A DNA stretch of 7,666 nucleotides from an uncultured delta proteobacterium (GTDB taxonomy: Bacteria > RBG-13-61-14 > DRUE01): the NCBI GenBank assembly GCA_903897985.1, contig CAIUDS010000659.1:1-7666 (forward strand). Direction: 5' to 3'. Positions 1 to 7,092 of this stretch are shown piece after piece. The first letter of the stretch is position 1, and the number at the start of each line of letters is the position of its first letter. Below the pieces are notes generated by a model. It ran no database searches, was not told where the DNA came from, and worked only from the letters and a program-made list of their open reading frames with translations. The position numbers and the translations under genes were made by a program.

Positions 1-188
1 ATGAAGCGTTCATTTTGTCCGGGCATGATTGTCCAATCAATAATGGAACGGTGGAGGGATTAAACAATGTGGCGAAAGCCATCGGTCATCGCAGCCATGG
101 ATTCCGGAGCGCACAATGGTTCCGGACGATATTATTGCATTGCATGGGCGGCCTCCCGGCCCGGGAATTCACCCCCAAATTCTTTTGA
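1..188 (+). CDS. ISL3-family transposase, C-terminal fragment (cut by left window edge)
   Basis: The frame starting at base 3 is open to a TGA at 186-188 and encodes 61 residues, with no start in the window because the gene enters from the left. The segment NNGTVEGLNN, then AK..., HGFR, and ILLHCMGGLP ending in TPKFF, matches the C-terminal end of DDE transposases of the ISL3 family (IS204/IS1001/IS1096/IS1165). There the NGxxEGxN motif carries the last catalytic acidic residue, here the Glu at 54-56. Family knowledge: these enzymes cut and paste their element and leave 8-bp target duplications. The usual Lys-Ala-Lys after the EGxN motif reads Val-Ala-Lys here and some Arg positions are His, which could mean divergence or decay. 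Whether the full gene is intact cannot be judged. An overlapping open frame at 67-333 is a shadow. Confidence 0.82.
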   Translation, partial: EAFILSGHDCPINNGTVEGLNNVAKAIGHRSHGFRSAQWFRTILLHCMGGLPAREFTPKFF

Positions 189-194
189 GGAGCC
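171..194 (+). mobile_element. Probable right terminal inverted repeat of the ISL3-like element
   Basis: The last codons of the transposase and its stop run directly into GGAGCC at 189-194. Read from outside, the element would begin GGCTCCTC, close to the GGCTCTTC-type tips common in ISL3-family elements, where the transposase stop often lies in or beside the inverted repeat. If so, the element ends at 194 and the 8-bp target repeat would be AAGATTTA (195-202). A second GGCTCT-like tip, read inward from 345, is an alternative end that would place the start of the next gene inside the element. The matching left repeat is outside the window, so this is inference. Confidence 0.4.
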
Positions 195-248
195 AAGATT
201 TATAAGGAAACCATCCTGGCCCGGAAAAATCGCCGCGGCCGGCCTTAA

Positions 249-266
249 GCGGGGTCATGACCCCGC
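249..266. repeat. 18-bp perfect palindrome (possible operator or hairpin)
   Basis: GCGGGGTCATGACCCCGC equals its own reverse complement over all 18 bases with no spacer. It lies 47 bases before the ATG at 314 and just upstream of a weak promoter-like sequence. A spacer-less dyad suits a dimeric DNA-binding protein better than an RNA hairpin, and there is no T-run after it, so it is not a standard terminator. The binding protein, if any, is unknown. It could also be a remnant of mobile-element DNA. Confidence 0.45.
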
Positions 267-274
267 GATCGGGA

Positions 275-302
275 TTGCCTTTGCGGCATTATTCACTATT
301 CT
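275..302 (+). promoter_or_regulatory. Weak sigma70-like promoter candidate
   Basis: TTGCCT (275-280) and TATTCT (297-302) are separated by 16 bases in the AT-rich stretch before the membrane transferase gene. Each hexamer differs from consensus at two positions. Transcription would start near 309, leaving almost no leader before the ATG at 314 but a workable leader for a start further downstream. Chance matches of this quality are common. Confidence 0.22.
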
Positions 303-313
303 AAATCAGAAAT

Positions 314-2236
314 ATGTGCCCTCTAGAAGTTGAAAGAAGAGAGCCGGTAAATGGATTCTCGAGTTGGTTCTATCTCGTGTCCATGCCGGGGTTGGCGCTG
401 ATTTTTGACCTCATCTTCAGGTTCCACGACCTCCGGAACTGGGGCCCGCGATTATGGGCAATCTACCTGCTTTCTTTTCTCGTTTCCATCGCCATCTGGC
501 AAGCGGTGCTCCTCTCAACTTTCGCGCTCAAGCGTGTTTCCAGGATCGCCGCGGGCGTAACCTTGGCCATCATCGCGCTGGGATTCGGATTTATTTACAT
601 CGCCACCTACCGCGCTTATGTCTATTTCAAATTCATCCCCAACACCTATATCATTTCTTATATTTACAGCGAATCGGAGCATTTTTTCAAAATCGTGCGG
701 GACTATTTGCCGCCCCTGCTCGCGATCATGTTCGCGATCGGGGGCCTAATGTGGGCGCTGGCCTGGCTCGGCGCCCGCGATCAGACGGTCGGGATTTGGA
801 GAAAAAAGCCGGTCTGGATTTCAGGTTCGGTCATTTTGATCGCGTGCTTGCTGGTTCTGAGCAATAATCTTCCCCGTTACGATCAGGCCTCGGTCCCGGA
901 TACCAATTTTCTGCTGCTCTCCGGCCAGACCTGGATCAGCGCGGCTTCGGGCAGACAATTCGGGAGCCCGGACCTCAAAGCCCGCGCGGTTCCCAATTTG
1001 GCCCAACTCAACCGACCCATGCCCTTTAACATTCTGATCGTGCTCAACGAAAGCCTCCGGCCCGACCATATGACGATTTACGGCTACCCGCGCGAGACAA
1101 CTCCACTCCTGAAAAAATTCTTCGCGCAGCATCCCGAGGAGGTTTTCCTTTTCCCGCACAACCAGGCCAATGCCATCTCCACCCAATTTTCCGTTCCGCT
1201 GATTCTTCACGGGCTCAACCTTTCGGTCGCGGGAAAATATTGGCACACCGCGCCGATGATTTTTGAATATGTTAAGAAATTTCCCGGGGCTCATGCCTAT
1301 TTCATTTCTTCCCAGCGCCTGAATTGGAACAACATGGACAAATACCTGGCCAGTCCGGCCCTGGACCTGTTTTGGAGCCGGGAAACCAGCGACCTTCCCA
1401 GCTTTAACGACTTGGGCATAGACGACCGGGTCACCGCCCAGACCTTACGCAAGCAACTGTTGGCCCTGGACCCGGCCCGGGACCGTTTCCTGGCTGTCTT
1501 CCATACCAACACCAACCATTCTCCTTATTACGCGCCGAGCGAGTTCGAGGTTTTCAAGGGCGGAACGACTGATCAATATGACGACTCGGTGCGGTTCCTG
1601 GATGCGGTGGTTGGCGGGACCCTGGACTGGTTGGACCAGCAGGGCTGGCTGGAAAACACCGTGGTTATTTTCACCTCCGACCATTCCGAATTTCTGGGAG
1701 AACGCGGCATCCATGGCCACAGCTTTTCGAACTTCGAGGAAGTCACCCACATCCCGCTTTGGATCTATATTCCCAAAGAGCTTCAGGCTTCCATCCGTGG
1801 GATCGAGAACCTGCGCCGGAACACCGGGCAGATGACCAGCAACCAGGATTTGACGCCGACCATTCTTGACCTGCTGGGGCTGTCCGAGGAACCGGAGGAG
1901 AAGGAATGGGAACGGCTGATGCAAGGCAACAGCCTGCTCCGGGAACTGGATCCGGCCCGGCCGATTTTGATTGTGACCCAGTCGGACCTGGTCAAGATCA
2001 ATATCGCACACCAGGGACTGGCGGTGGTGATGGACGGCAAGAAATATCTGCTCGAGCGCGCCGCGGATGCCAGTTATTCCGAGCGGCTTTATGATCTTTA
2101 TCAGGACCCGCATGAACAGCACGATCTCTGGGGATCATGGTCTGAGGCGGGCAAAAAGAAATTCCACGATTTCATCCTTTCCAATCCGGGCACCCGGGCC
2201 ATTTACGAAAAGGCCTTGGGCAAACCCCGCGACTGA
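314..2236 (+). CDS. Membrane-anchored sulfatase-fold phosphotransferase/hydrolase (LtaS/EptA-like architecture)
   Basis: A 640-residue protein with about five hydrophobic helices (roughly residues 17-35, 46-71, 76-98, 131-153, 167-184), then a catalytic domain from about 237. That layout is typical of phosphoethanolamine and glycerophosphate transferases of the PF00884 superfamily, which act on the outer face of the inner membrane. Likely metal ligands: Glu246 in NES, Asp456 and His457 in TSDHSE. His402 in NHSPYY and His467/His469 in GIHGHS also fit the family. Thr290 in NAISTQFSVP sits where EptA-type enzymes carry the nucleophile. There is no CxPSR formylglycine motif, so a true sulfatase is unlikely. 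The C-terminal DLTPTILDLLGL (512-523) and RLYDLYQDPHEQ (591-602) look more arylsulfatase-like than LtaS-like. The SDHGE motif common in the family reads SDHSE. The substrate is unknown. The start is uncertain: the ATG at 314 has no Shine-Dalgarno sequence. Confidence 0.85.
   Translation: MCPLEVERREPVNGFSSWFYLVSMPGLALIFDLIFRFHDLRNWGPRLWAIYLLSFLVSIAIWQAVLLSTFALKRVSRIAAGVTLAIIALGFGFIYIATYRAYVYFKFIPNTYIISYIYSESEHFFKIVRDYLPPLLAIMFAIGGLMWALAWLGARDQTVGIWRKKPVWISGSVILIACLLVLSNNLPRYDQASVPDTNFLLLSGQTWISAASGRQFGSPDLKARAVPNLAQLNRPMPFNILIVLNESLRPDHMTIYGYPRETTPLLKKFFAQHPEEVFLFPHNQANAISTQFSVPLILHGLNLSVAGKYWHTAPMIFEYVKKFPGAHAYFISSQRLNWNNMDKYLASPALDLFWSRETSDLPSFNDLGIDDRVTAQTLRKQLLALDPARDRFLAVFHTNTNHSPYYAPSEFEVFKGGTTDQYDDSVRFLDAVVGGTLDWLDQQGWLENTVVIFTSDHSEFLGERGIHGHSFSNFEEVTHIPLWIYIPKELQASIRGIENLRRNTGQMTSNQDLTPTILDLLGLSEEPEEKEWERLMQGNSLLRELDPARPILIVTQSDLVKINIAHQGLAVVMDGKKYLLERAADASYSERLYDLYQDPHEQHDLWGSWSEAGKKKFHDFILSNPGTRAIYEKALGKPRD
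334..353 (+). promoter_or_regulatory. Shine-Dalgarno-like sequence with out-of-frame ATG near the transferase start
   Basis: AAGAAGAGAG (334-343) lies 7 bases before an ATG at 351, the best-placed ribosome site in the region. That ATG is out of frame with the transferase and its frame stops at 399-401 after 16 codons. The in-frame ATG at 314 has no such site, and the next in-frame candidates are GTG 377 and ATG 383, the latter already inside the first membrane helix. Either the site is fortuitous, it serves a tiny leader, or an insertion/deletion has shifted the original start. Confidence 0.3.
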
Positions 2237-2278
2237 GCCGCGACGGCATCGGTCATTCTGAGGATCCCGCGCCTGGAA

Positions 2279-2305
2279 GGCCGGGGAGTTCAGCCGGCTG
2301 TTTTT
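2279..2305 (+). terminator. Probable Rho-independent terminator for the membrane transferase gene
   Basis: GCCGG (2280-2284) can pair with CCGGC (2294-2298), extended by a G-U pair, with a 9-base loop and TTTTT at 2301-2305. It begins 43 bases after the transferase stop codon. The right arm and T-run lie inside the last codons of the convergent uvrA. The stem is short, and the inner CAGCCGGCTG palindrome offers an alternative fold. No comparable hairpin with a T-run was seen for uvrA in the opposite direction. Confidence 0.4.
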
Positions 2306-5142
2306 GGGGATTTCTTTTCCAAAAGAATTTTTCGCAGGAACTGGCCGGTATAAGACTCTTTCACCGCGGCCACGGTCTCGGGGGAGCCCTGGGCCACCAT
2401 CCTCCCGCCGGCGTCGCCGCCCTCGGGGCCGAGGTCAATCAACCAGTCCGCGGTCTTGATCACCTCGAGGTTGTGCTCGATCACGAGCACGGTGTTGCCG
2501 CTCTCGACCAGACGGCGGAGCACATCCAGGAGTTTCTGGACATCCGCGAAATGGAGTCCGGTGGTGGGCTCGTCCAGGATATACAGGGTGCGGCCGGTGG
2601 CGCGCTTGCTAAGCTCGCGGCTGAGCTTGATCCGTTGGGCCTCGCCGCCGGAAAGGGTGGTGGCGGCCTGGCCGAGTTGGATATAACCGAGCCCGACCTC
2701 CTTGATGGTCTCCAGCTTGTGGCGCGCAACCGGGATGTTAAAGAAAAATTCGTGCGCCTCGTCCACCGTCATTTGCAGGACCTCGGAGATGTTTTTGCCC
2801 TTGTATTTGATCTCGAGGGTCTCGCGGTTGTAGCGCTTGCCCGAGCAGACATCGCAAACGACATAGACATCGGGCAGGAAATGCATTTCCACCTTGATCA
2901 CGCCGTCGCCCTCGCAGGCCTCGCAGCGGCCGCCTTTGACATTGAAGCTGAACCGGCCGGGTTTGTAACCGCGAAGCCGGGCCTCGGGCACGAGCGCGAA
3001 CACCTCCCGGAGGTGGGTGAACAGTCCGGTGTAAGTGGCGGGGTTGCTGCGCGGGGTTCTGCCGATCGGAGACTGGTCAATGTCAATGACCCGGTCAATA
3101 TGTTCGAGCCCGGTGATGGCCTTGACCTTGCCCACGCGCTCGCGGCTGTTGTAGAGCTTTTGCGCCATCAAGCGGTAAAGCGTGTCAATGAGCAGGGTGC
3201 TTTTGCCGGACCCGCTCACGCCGGTGATGCAGATGAACAGTCCGATCGGGAAATTAACATCTATATTTTTCAGGTTGTTGGCCTCGCAGCCCTTGAGCGA
3301 AAGCCATCCCCGGTCCGGTTGTTTGCGGCTGGCAGGGACCGCGATTTCCCTCCGGCCGGAAAGGTAGGCGCCGGTGAGCGAGTTTTCATTTTTAAGGATA
3401 GCCTCGGGCGTGCCCTGGGCGACTATCTTTCCGCCGTTCACGCCCGCGCCCGGTCCCAAGTCCACCACCCAGTCCGCGGTCTTGATGGTCTCGGCGTCAT
3501 GCTCAACCACGATCACGGTGTTACCCAGGTCGCGTAGCGCCACCAGGGTGTCCAATAATTTTTGGTTGTCGCGCGGATGCAAGCCGATGCTGGGCTCGTC
3601 CATGATGTAGAGCACGCCCACCAGGCGCGAGCCGATCTGGGTGGCCAGCCGGATGCGCTGGCCCTCGCCCCCGGCCAGGGTGCCGGAATTGCGGTCAATG
3701 GTGAGGTAATCCAGGCCGACATTGCTCAAGAATTGCAGCCGCTCCCGGATTTCCTTCAGCACCCGCCGCGCGATCTCCATCTCCTTTGCGCTCAATTCCA
3801 CCCGCTCGAAAAATTCCCCGGCCTCCTTTACGCTCAGGCCGGTGACCTGCGCGATGTTCCGGTCCCCGACCTTGATGCTGAGAGCCTCGATCCGGAGCCG
3901 CAAGCCCTTGCATTTCGGGCAGGGCCGGATGTTCATATAGCGTTGCAGTTCCTCCCGCATCATCTCCGACTCCGTTTCATGGAACCGCCGGTCCAGGTTG
4001 GGGATGATCCCTTCAAAAGTCCTCAAGTCCTTCCAGAGCCGGTCCCCGAGATGAACCGAAAATTCGATTTCCTCGTTCTCGGATCCGAGCAGGATCACAT
4101 TTTTGACATCCTTGGGCAGCTTTTTCCAGGGGGTATTGAGGTCAAATTTATAATGGCGCGCGAGCGAGCGGAGCATTTCATAGAAAAACGCGGAGGACAC
4201 GCGCTTGGACCAGGGGGCGATGGCGCCTTCGCGGATGCTAAGGTCCGGGTTGGGCACGATCAGTTCCGGGTCGAAATACATTTTGGTTCCGAGGCCGTCG
4301 CATTCCGGACAGGCGCCAAAGGGGTTGTTGAAGGAGAAGAGCCGGGGCGAGATTTCCGGGTAACTCACGCCGCAGTCCGGGCAGGCGAACTTTTCGCTGA
4401 AGGTCAGGACCTCCTTGGAATCCACCAGTTCGATCCGGACGAGGCCGTCGGCCTGCTTGAGCGCGGTCTCGATCGAGTCGGCGAGGCGGGTTTTGATCTT
4501 CTCCGGGTCCAGCACCAGCCGGTCCACATAAACTTCAATGGTGTGCTTCTTGTTGCGGTCCATCGCGATGTCTTCGGCAAGGTCATAAACCTTGCCGTCC
4601 ACCTTGACCCGGACGAACCCGGACTTGCGGAGCTGGTCCAACTCCTTGCGGTATTCCCCTTTGCGGCCCCGCGCGATGGGCGCGAGCACCGCGAAGCGGG
4701 TCCCGGGCGCAAGCGCGAGCACCTGGTCCACAATCGCGGTCGCGCTCTGGCTCTTGATTTCCTTGCCGCAATTGTAGCAGAACGGATGGCCGACCCGCGC
4801 GAACAAGAGGCGCAGGTAATCGTAAATTTCCGTGACCGTGCCCACGGTGGAGCGCGGGTTTTTGCTCGCGGTTTTCTGCTCGATGCTGATGGCCGGGCTT
4901 AAGCCCTCGATGGTGTCAACATCCGGCTTGCTCATCAGCTCCAGGAACTGCCGGGCATAGGCCGAGAGCGATTCCACATAGCGGCGCTGGCCCTCGGCGT
5001 AAAGCGTGTCAAAGGCCAGCGAGGATTTTCCCGAGCCGGAAAGCCCGGTGATCACTACCAGTTTATTGCGCGGGATTTCCAGGTCCAGATTTTTCAGATT
5101 GTGTTGGCGCGCGCCCCGGATGATGATTTTATCTTCCGCCAT
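2290..5142 (-). CDS. uvrA: Excinuclease ABC subunit A (UvrA)
   Basis: DNA damage-recognition ATPase of nucleotide excision repair. It dimerises, scans DNA with UvrB and hands over the lesion for cutting by UvrC. At 950 residues it matches the usual full length (about 940). Two ABC ATPase modules are intact: Walker A GLSGSGKS (33-40) and GVSGSGKS (641-648), signatures LAGGEGQ (489-495) and LSGGEAQ (830-836), Walker B YIMDEP (512-517) and YILDEP (854-859), and the switch histidines in VVEHD and VIEHN. Zinc cysteine pairs are C254/C257 with C278/C281, and C740/C743 with C763/C766. A further pair is C408/C411. The first signature has Ala where Ser is usual (LSGGE). The ATG at 5142 gives the canonical MAEDKIIIRGARQHNL start. 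It overlaps the end of pdxA by 14 bp with only a weak GGAA ribosome site, suggesting translation coupled to pdxA. Confidence 0.97.
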   Translation of the reverse strand: MAEDKIIIRGARQHNLKNLDLEIPRNKLVVITGLSGSGKSSLAFDTLYAEGQRRYVESLSAYARQFLELMSKPDVDTIEGLSPAISIEQKTASKNPRSTVGTVTEIYDYLRLLFARVGHPFCYNCGKEIKSQSATAIVDQVLALAPGTRFAVLAPIARGRKGEYRKELDQLRKSGFVRVKVDGKVYDLAEDIAMDRNKKHTIEVYVDRLVLDPEKIKTRLADSIETALKQADGLVRIELVDSKEVLTFSEKFACPDCGVSYPEISPRLFSFNNPFGACPECDGLGTKMYFDPELIVPNPDLSIREGAIAPWSKRVSSAFFYEMLRSLARHYKFDLNTPWKKLPKDVKNVILLGSENEEIEFSVHLGDRLWKDLRTFEGIIPNLDRRFHETESEMMREELQRYMNIRPCPKCKGLRLRIEALSIKVGDRNIAQVTGLSVKEAGEFFERVELSAKEMEIARRVLKEIRERLQFLSNVGLDYLTIDRNSGTLAGGEGQRIRLATQIGSRLVGVLYIMDEPSIGLHPRDNQKLLDTLVALRDLGNTVIVVEHDAETIKTADWVVDLGPGAGVNGGKIVAQGTPEAILKNENSLTGAYLSGRREIAVPASRKQPDRGWLSLKGCEANNLKNIDVNFPIGLFICITGVSGSGKSTLLIDTLYRLMAQKLYNSRERVGKVKAITGLEHIDRVIDIDQSPIGRTPRSNPATYTGLFTHLREVFALVPEARLRGYKPGRFSFNVKGGRCEACEGDGVIKVEMHFLPDVYVVCDVCSGKRYNRETLEIKYKGKNISEVLQMTVDEAHEFFFNIPVARHKLETIKEVGLGYIQLGQAATTLSGGEAQRIKLSRELSKRATGRTLYILDEPTTGLHFADVQKLLDVLRRLVESGNTVLVIEHNLEVIKTADWLIDLGPEGGDAGGRMVAQGSPETVAAVKESYTGQFLRKILLEKKSPKTAG

Positions 5143-6148
5143 GACTTTGGTTCCGATTATGGATTAGACGTCGAGCCAGGGCAAAGGCTTCCCGCAAACT
5201 GCGCGGATCCGCTTTTCCCTGCCCGGCGAGGTCATAGGCCGTGCCGTGTCCAGGCGAGGTCCGGACAAAGCTCAAGCCCAAAGTCACATTGACCACCCGC
5301 TCGAACCCGAGCGCCTTGAGCGGGGCCAGGCCCTGGTCGTGGTAAGCGGCCAGCAAGGCGTCAAACTCGCCTTTGCCGGCGCGGGAAAAAGCCGTGTCGC
5401 CCGGAATGGGACCGAACGCCGCGATGCCCCGCTCCTGCGCCTGCTTGATGGCCGGCTCGATGATTTTGATTTCCTCATCCCCCAGTTCGCCGGCCTCGCC
5501 CGCATGAGGGTTAAGCCCGAGCACCCCGATTTTCGGTTTGCGGATGCGGAAATCTTTTCTCAAGGCTTGATCCATGATTTTTAAAATAGCCAATATTTTG
5601 CCCTTGGCAATTTGCCCCGGCACCTTCCGGAGGGGGATATGATGGGTGAGCAAGGCCACCCGGAGCCGCTCCCGGACCATCATCATCACCGCCTGGTTGC
5701 CGTCCAGGTGCGCGAGGAGGTCGGTGTGCCCGGGATAGGGACAGCCGGCTTTAAGCATCGCCGATTTATTTACCGGCAGCGTCACCATGCCCGCGCAGAC
5801 TCCGGACCGGCATAGTTTCACCCCGGCCTCGATGTAATCCCAACTGGCCCGGCCGTGTTTTCTGCTTCCGCGTTCCTCGCAAAGCCGGTCGGGCGAAAGC
5901 CGGCTCAGGCTTAGGATATTGAGAGGTTTCAAGCTGGATATTTTTTTCGGTTCCAGGAATTGCGCGTTTTTCAGCCAATTTTTCGCCTGTGGTCCGCCCA
6001 ACCGAAGAGTTGCGCGACGCAGGACTTTTTCGTCTCCGATCAGGATCAGGTTCGGGAGCCGGCCGGGACGAAGCCGGTCAAGCAGGCGGATGATCAGTTC
6101 CGGGCCAACCCCCGCGGGGTCGCCCATGGTCAGGCAAATCGCCTTCAT
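5129..6148 (-). CDS. pdxA: 4-hydroxythreonine-4-phosphate dehydrogenase (PdxA)
   Basis: Catalyses the NAD-dependent oxidation of 4-phosphohydroxy-L-threonine. The product loses CO2 to give 3-amino-1-hydroxyacetone 1-phosphate, which PdxJ joins to deoxyxylulose phosphate in the DXP-dependent route to vitamin B6. At 339 residues it is of normal length (E. coli about 329). It begins with the family hallmark TMGDPAGVGPE (7-17), has YPGHTDLLA (138-146), and carries the three metal-binding histidines: His170 in THHIPL, His215 in LNPHAGE and His270 in AYHDQG. The C-terminal block SPGHGTAYDLAG (298-309) is also typical. The ATG overlaps the stop of the upstream surA-like gene as ATGA, with GGAAA about 9 bases ahead. 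A PdxA2-type paralogue acting on another phosphorylated sugar acid cannot be excluded, but the surA neighbour favours genuine PdxA. Confidence 0.95.
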   Translation of the reverse strand: MKAICLTMGDPAGVGPELIIRLLDRLRPGRLPNLILIGDEKVLRRATLRLGGPQAKNWLKNAQFLEPKKISSLKPLNILSLSRLSPDRLCEERGSRKHGRASWDYIEAGVKLCRSGVCAGMVTLPVNKSAMLKAGCPYPGHTDLLAHLDGNQAVMMMVRERLRVALLTHHIPLRKVPGQIAKGKILAILKIMDQALRKDFRIRKPKIGVLGLNPHAGEAGELGDEEIKIIEPAIKQAQERGIAAFGPIPGDTAFSRAGKGEFDALLAAYHDQGLAPLKALGFERVVNVTLGLSFVRTSPGHGTAYDLAGQGKADPRSLREAFALARRLIHNRNQSHGGR

Positions 6149-7080
6149 AATCTGATTTCCACATAAGCCTTGGCTCTTAGCCGCTCCAGCCAGATTTGAT
6201 ACCGTTCTTCGAATTGTTTGCGCTCCAGGATTTGTTGAATGTCCGGCTTGACCTGGTCCAGGGTTTGGGGCAGGCCCTGCTCCCGGCCCTGGACCCAGAA
6301 CAAATGATAGCCCACCTCATCCTGATACACCGGGCTGAGCTGATTGATCCCCACCTTCTCCAGAATCCCGGCTAGTTCCGGCTTGAGATAATTCACTTCA
6401 ACCCAGCCCAGGTCTCCCCCTTTTGCCGCTTCCTCGCCCTCGGAATACTTCTTGGCCAGTTCCGTAAAAGCGACCCCCTGGGAAAATTCGTCCTGGACCT
6501 TCTTGATTTTTTCCGGAGCCCCTTCGCCCGCGCGCACGACCAGGTGATAAAAATGTATTTTTTCCGAAGCCTTGAACTCGGCCTGATGCTGCTGGTAGTA
6601 AAGCTGGATTTCCTGGTCGGAGATTTCTATTTCCGAGCGGACCTCTTTGGAAACCAACTTCGCCAGGACCAGGCTTTGGCGGGTTTGCTCGCGGTACTGG
6701 TCCAGGGTCAGGCCCTGGTTGCGCAGCGTATGCAGAAAATCCTCCTGGTCCATTCCCAGTTCCGCCCGTTTTTTTTCAATGGCCTGCTCCACCTCGAGCA
6801 CGCTGACGGAAATGCCCTGTTTTTTGACTTCCTGGTCAATCAGCATTTTTTCGATCATCTTGTCCAGGTAGTCGCGTTTGGAAAGCGAGCCGGCGGTTCC
6901 GGATGAGCCTTTGAGGATTCCCAACTCATCGCCGGCATAAGCGCGGTCCAGTTCGCTCTGGGTGACGACCTGGTTGCCGACCACCGCCGCAATCCGGTCC
7001 GCGATTTCCGCGGCCGCGGAAAAGCTCATTAAGAGCGCCAGAAAAATTATCCCCCAGACCGATTTTTTGCCCATCATCAT
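6145..7080 (-). CDS. surA: SurA-like periplasmic peptidyl-prolyl isomerase, single parvulin domain
   Basis: Exported folding factor expected to escort outer-membrane proteins across the periplasm. The N-terminus is a clear signal peptide: KK, a hydrophobic core (about 8-20), and likely cleavage after SAAA at residue 24. The mature start EIADRIAAVVGNQVVTQSEL resembles mature SurA. A helical SurA N-domain (about 25-160) is followed by one parvulin (PPIC) domain (about 174-265), with KIHFYHLVV, GGDLGWVE (221-228) and GYHLFWV (257-263). His179 and His259 fit the conserved parvulin histidines. E. coli SurA has two parvulin domains and 428 residues; this one has one and 311. Three ATGs stand in tandem (7080, 7077, 7074); GGAGG at 7082-7086 is 7 bases before the third, so the real start is probably 7074 (309 residues). 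The stop overlaps pdxA by 4 bp. Confidence 0.88.
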   Translation of the reverse strand: MMMGKKSVWGIIFLALLMSFSAAAEIADRIAAVVGNQVVTQSELDRAYAGDELGILKGSSGTAGSLSKRDYLDKMIEKMLIDQEVKKQGISVSVLEVEQAIEKKRAELGMDQEDFLHTLRNQGLTLDQYREQTRQSLVLAKLVSKEVRSEIEISDQEIQLYYQQHQAEFKASEKIHFYHLVVRAGEGAPEKIKKVQDEFSQGVAFTELAKKYSEGEEAAKGGDLGWVEVNYLKPELAGILEKVGINQLSPVYQDEVGYHLFWVQGREQGLPQTLDQVKPDIQQILERKQFEERYQIWLERLRAKAYVEIRL

Positions 7081-7081
7081 A

Positions 7082-7086
7082 CCTCC
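7082..7086 (-). promoter_or_regulatory. Strong ribosome binding site choosing the third ATG of the surA-like gene
   Basis: On the minus strand the sequence reads GGAGGT followed at once by three ATG codons. The spacing from GGAGG is 1 base to the first ATG, 4 to the second and 7 to the third. Only the third has normal spacing, placing initiation at 7074. The site lies in the 12-bp gap after the upstream isomerase gene, fitting co-transcription. Confidence 0.7.
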
Positions 7087-7092
7087 GCGAAT

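Larger units (their letters stand above)
195..313. other. Non-coding gap between transposon end and membrane transferase gene
   Basis: No credible gene lies in this stretch. It is GC-rich in the middle, with a 18-bp palindrome, and becomes AT-rich over the last 30 bases before the next gene, as a promoter region would. No tRNA or riboswitch-like structure was recognised. Confidence 0.5.

Noticed and set aside
67..333. 88-codon open frame starting at ATG 67
   Set aside because: It overlaps the transposase tail in another frame, runs through the transposon end and the palindrome, and its protein (rich in Arg, Pro and Ser) has no recognisable motif.
821..2122. Minus-strand open frames (821-1294, 1445-2122) opposite the membrane transferase
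   Set aside because: They mirror a well-supported coding sequence, lack ribosome sites and motifs, and are explained by codon bias.
2237..2289. Terminator for uvrA in the convergent gap
   Set aside because: On the minus strand only a 4-bp GCCT/AGGC stem with a 3-base loop was seen, with no T-run.
2473..4902. Long plus-strand open frames (2473-3537 and 3562-4902) opposite uvrA
   Set aside because: They are antisense to a fully conserved uvrA. Their Asp/Val/Ala/Leu-rich translations follow from GC-rich codons read backwards and show no domain.
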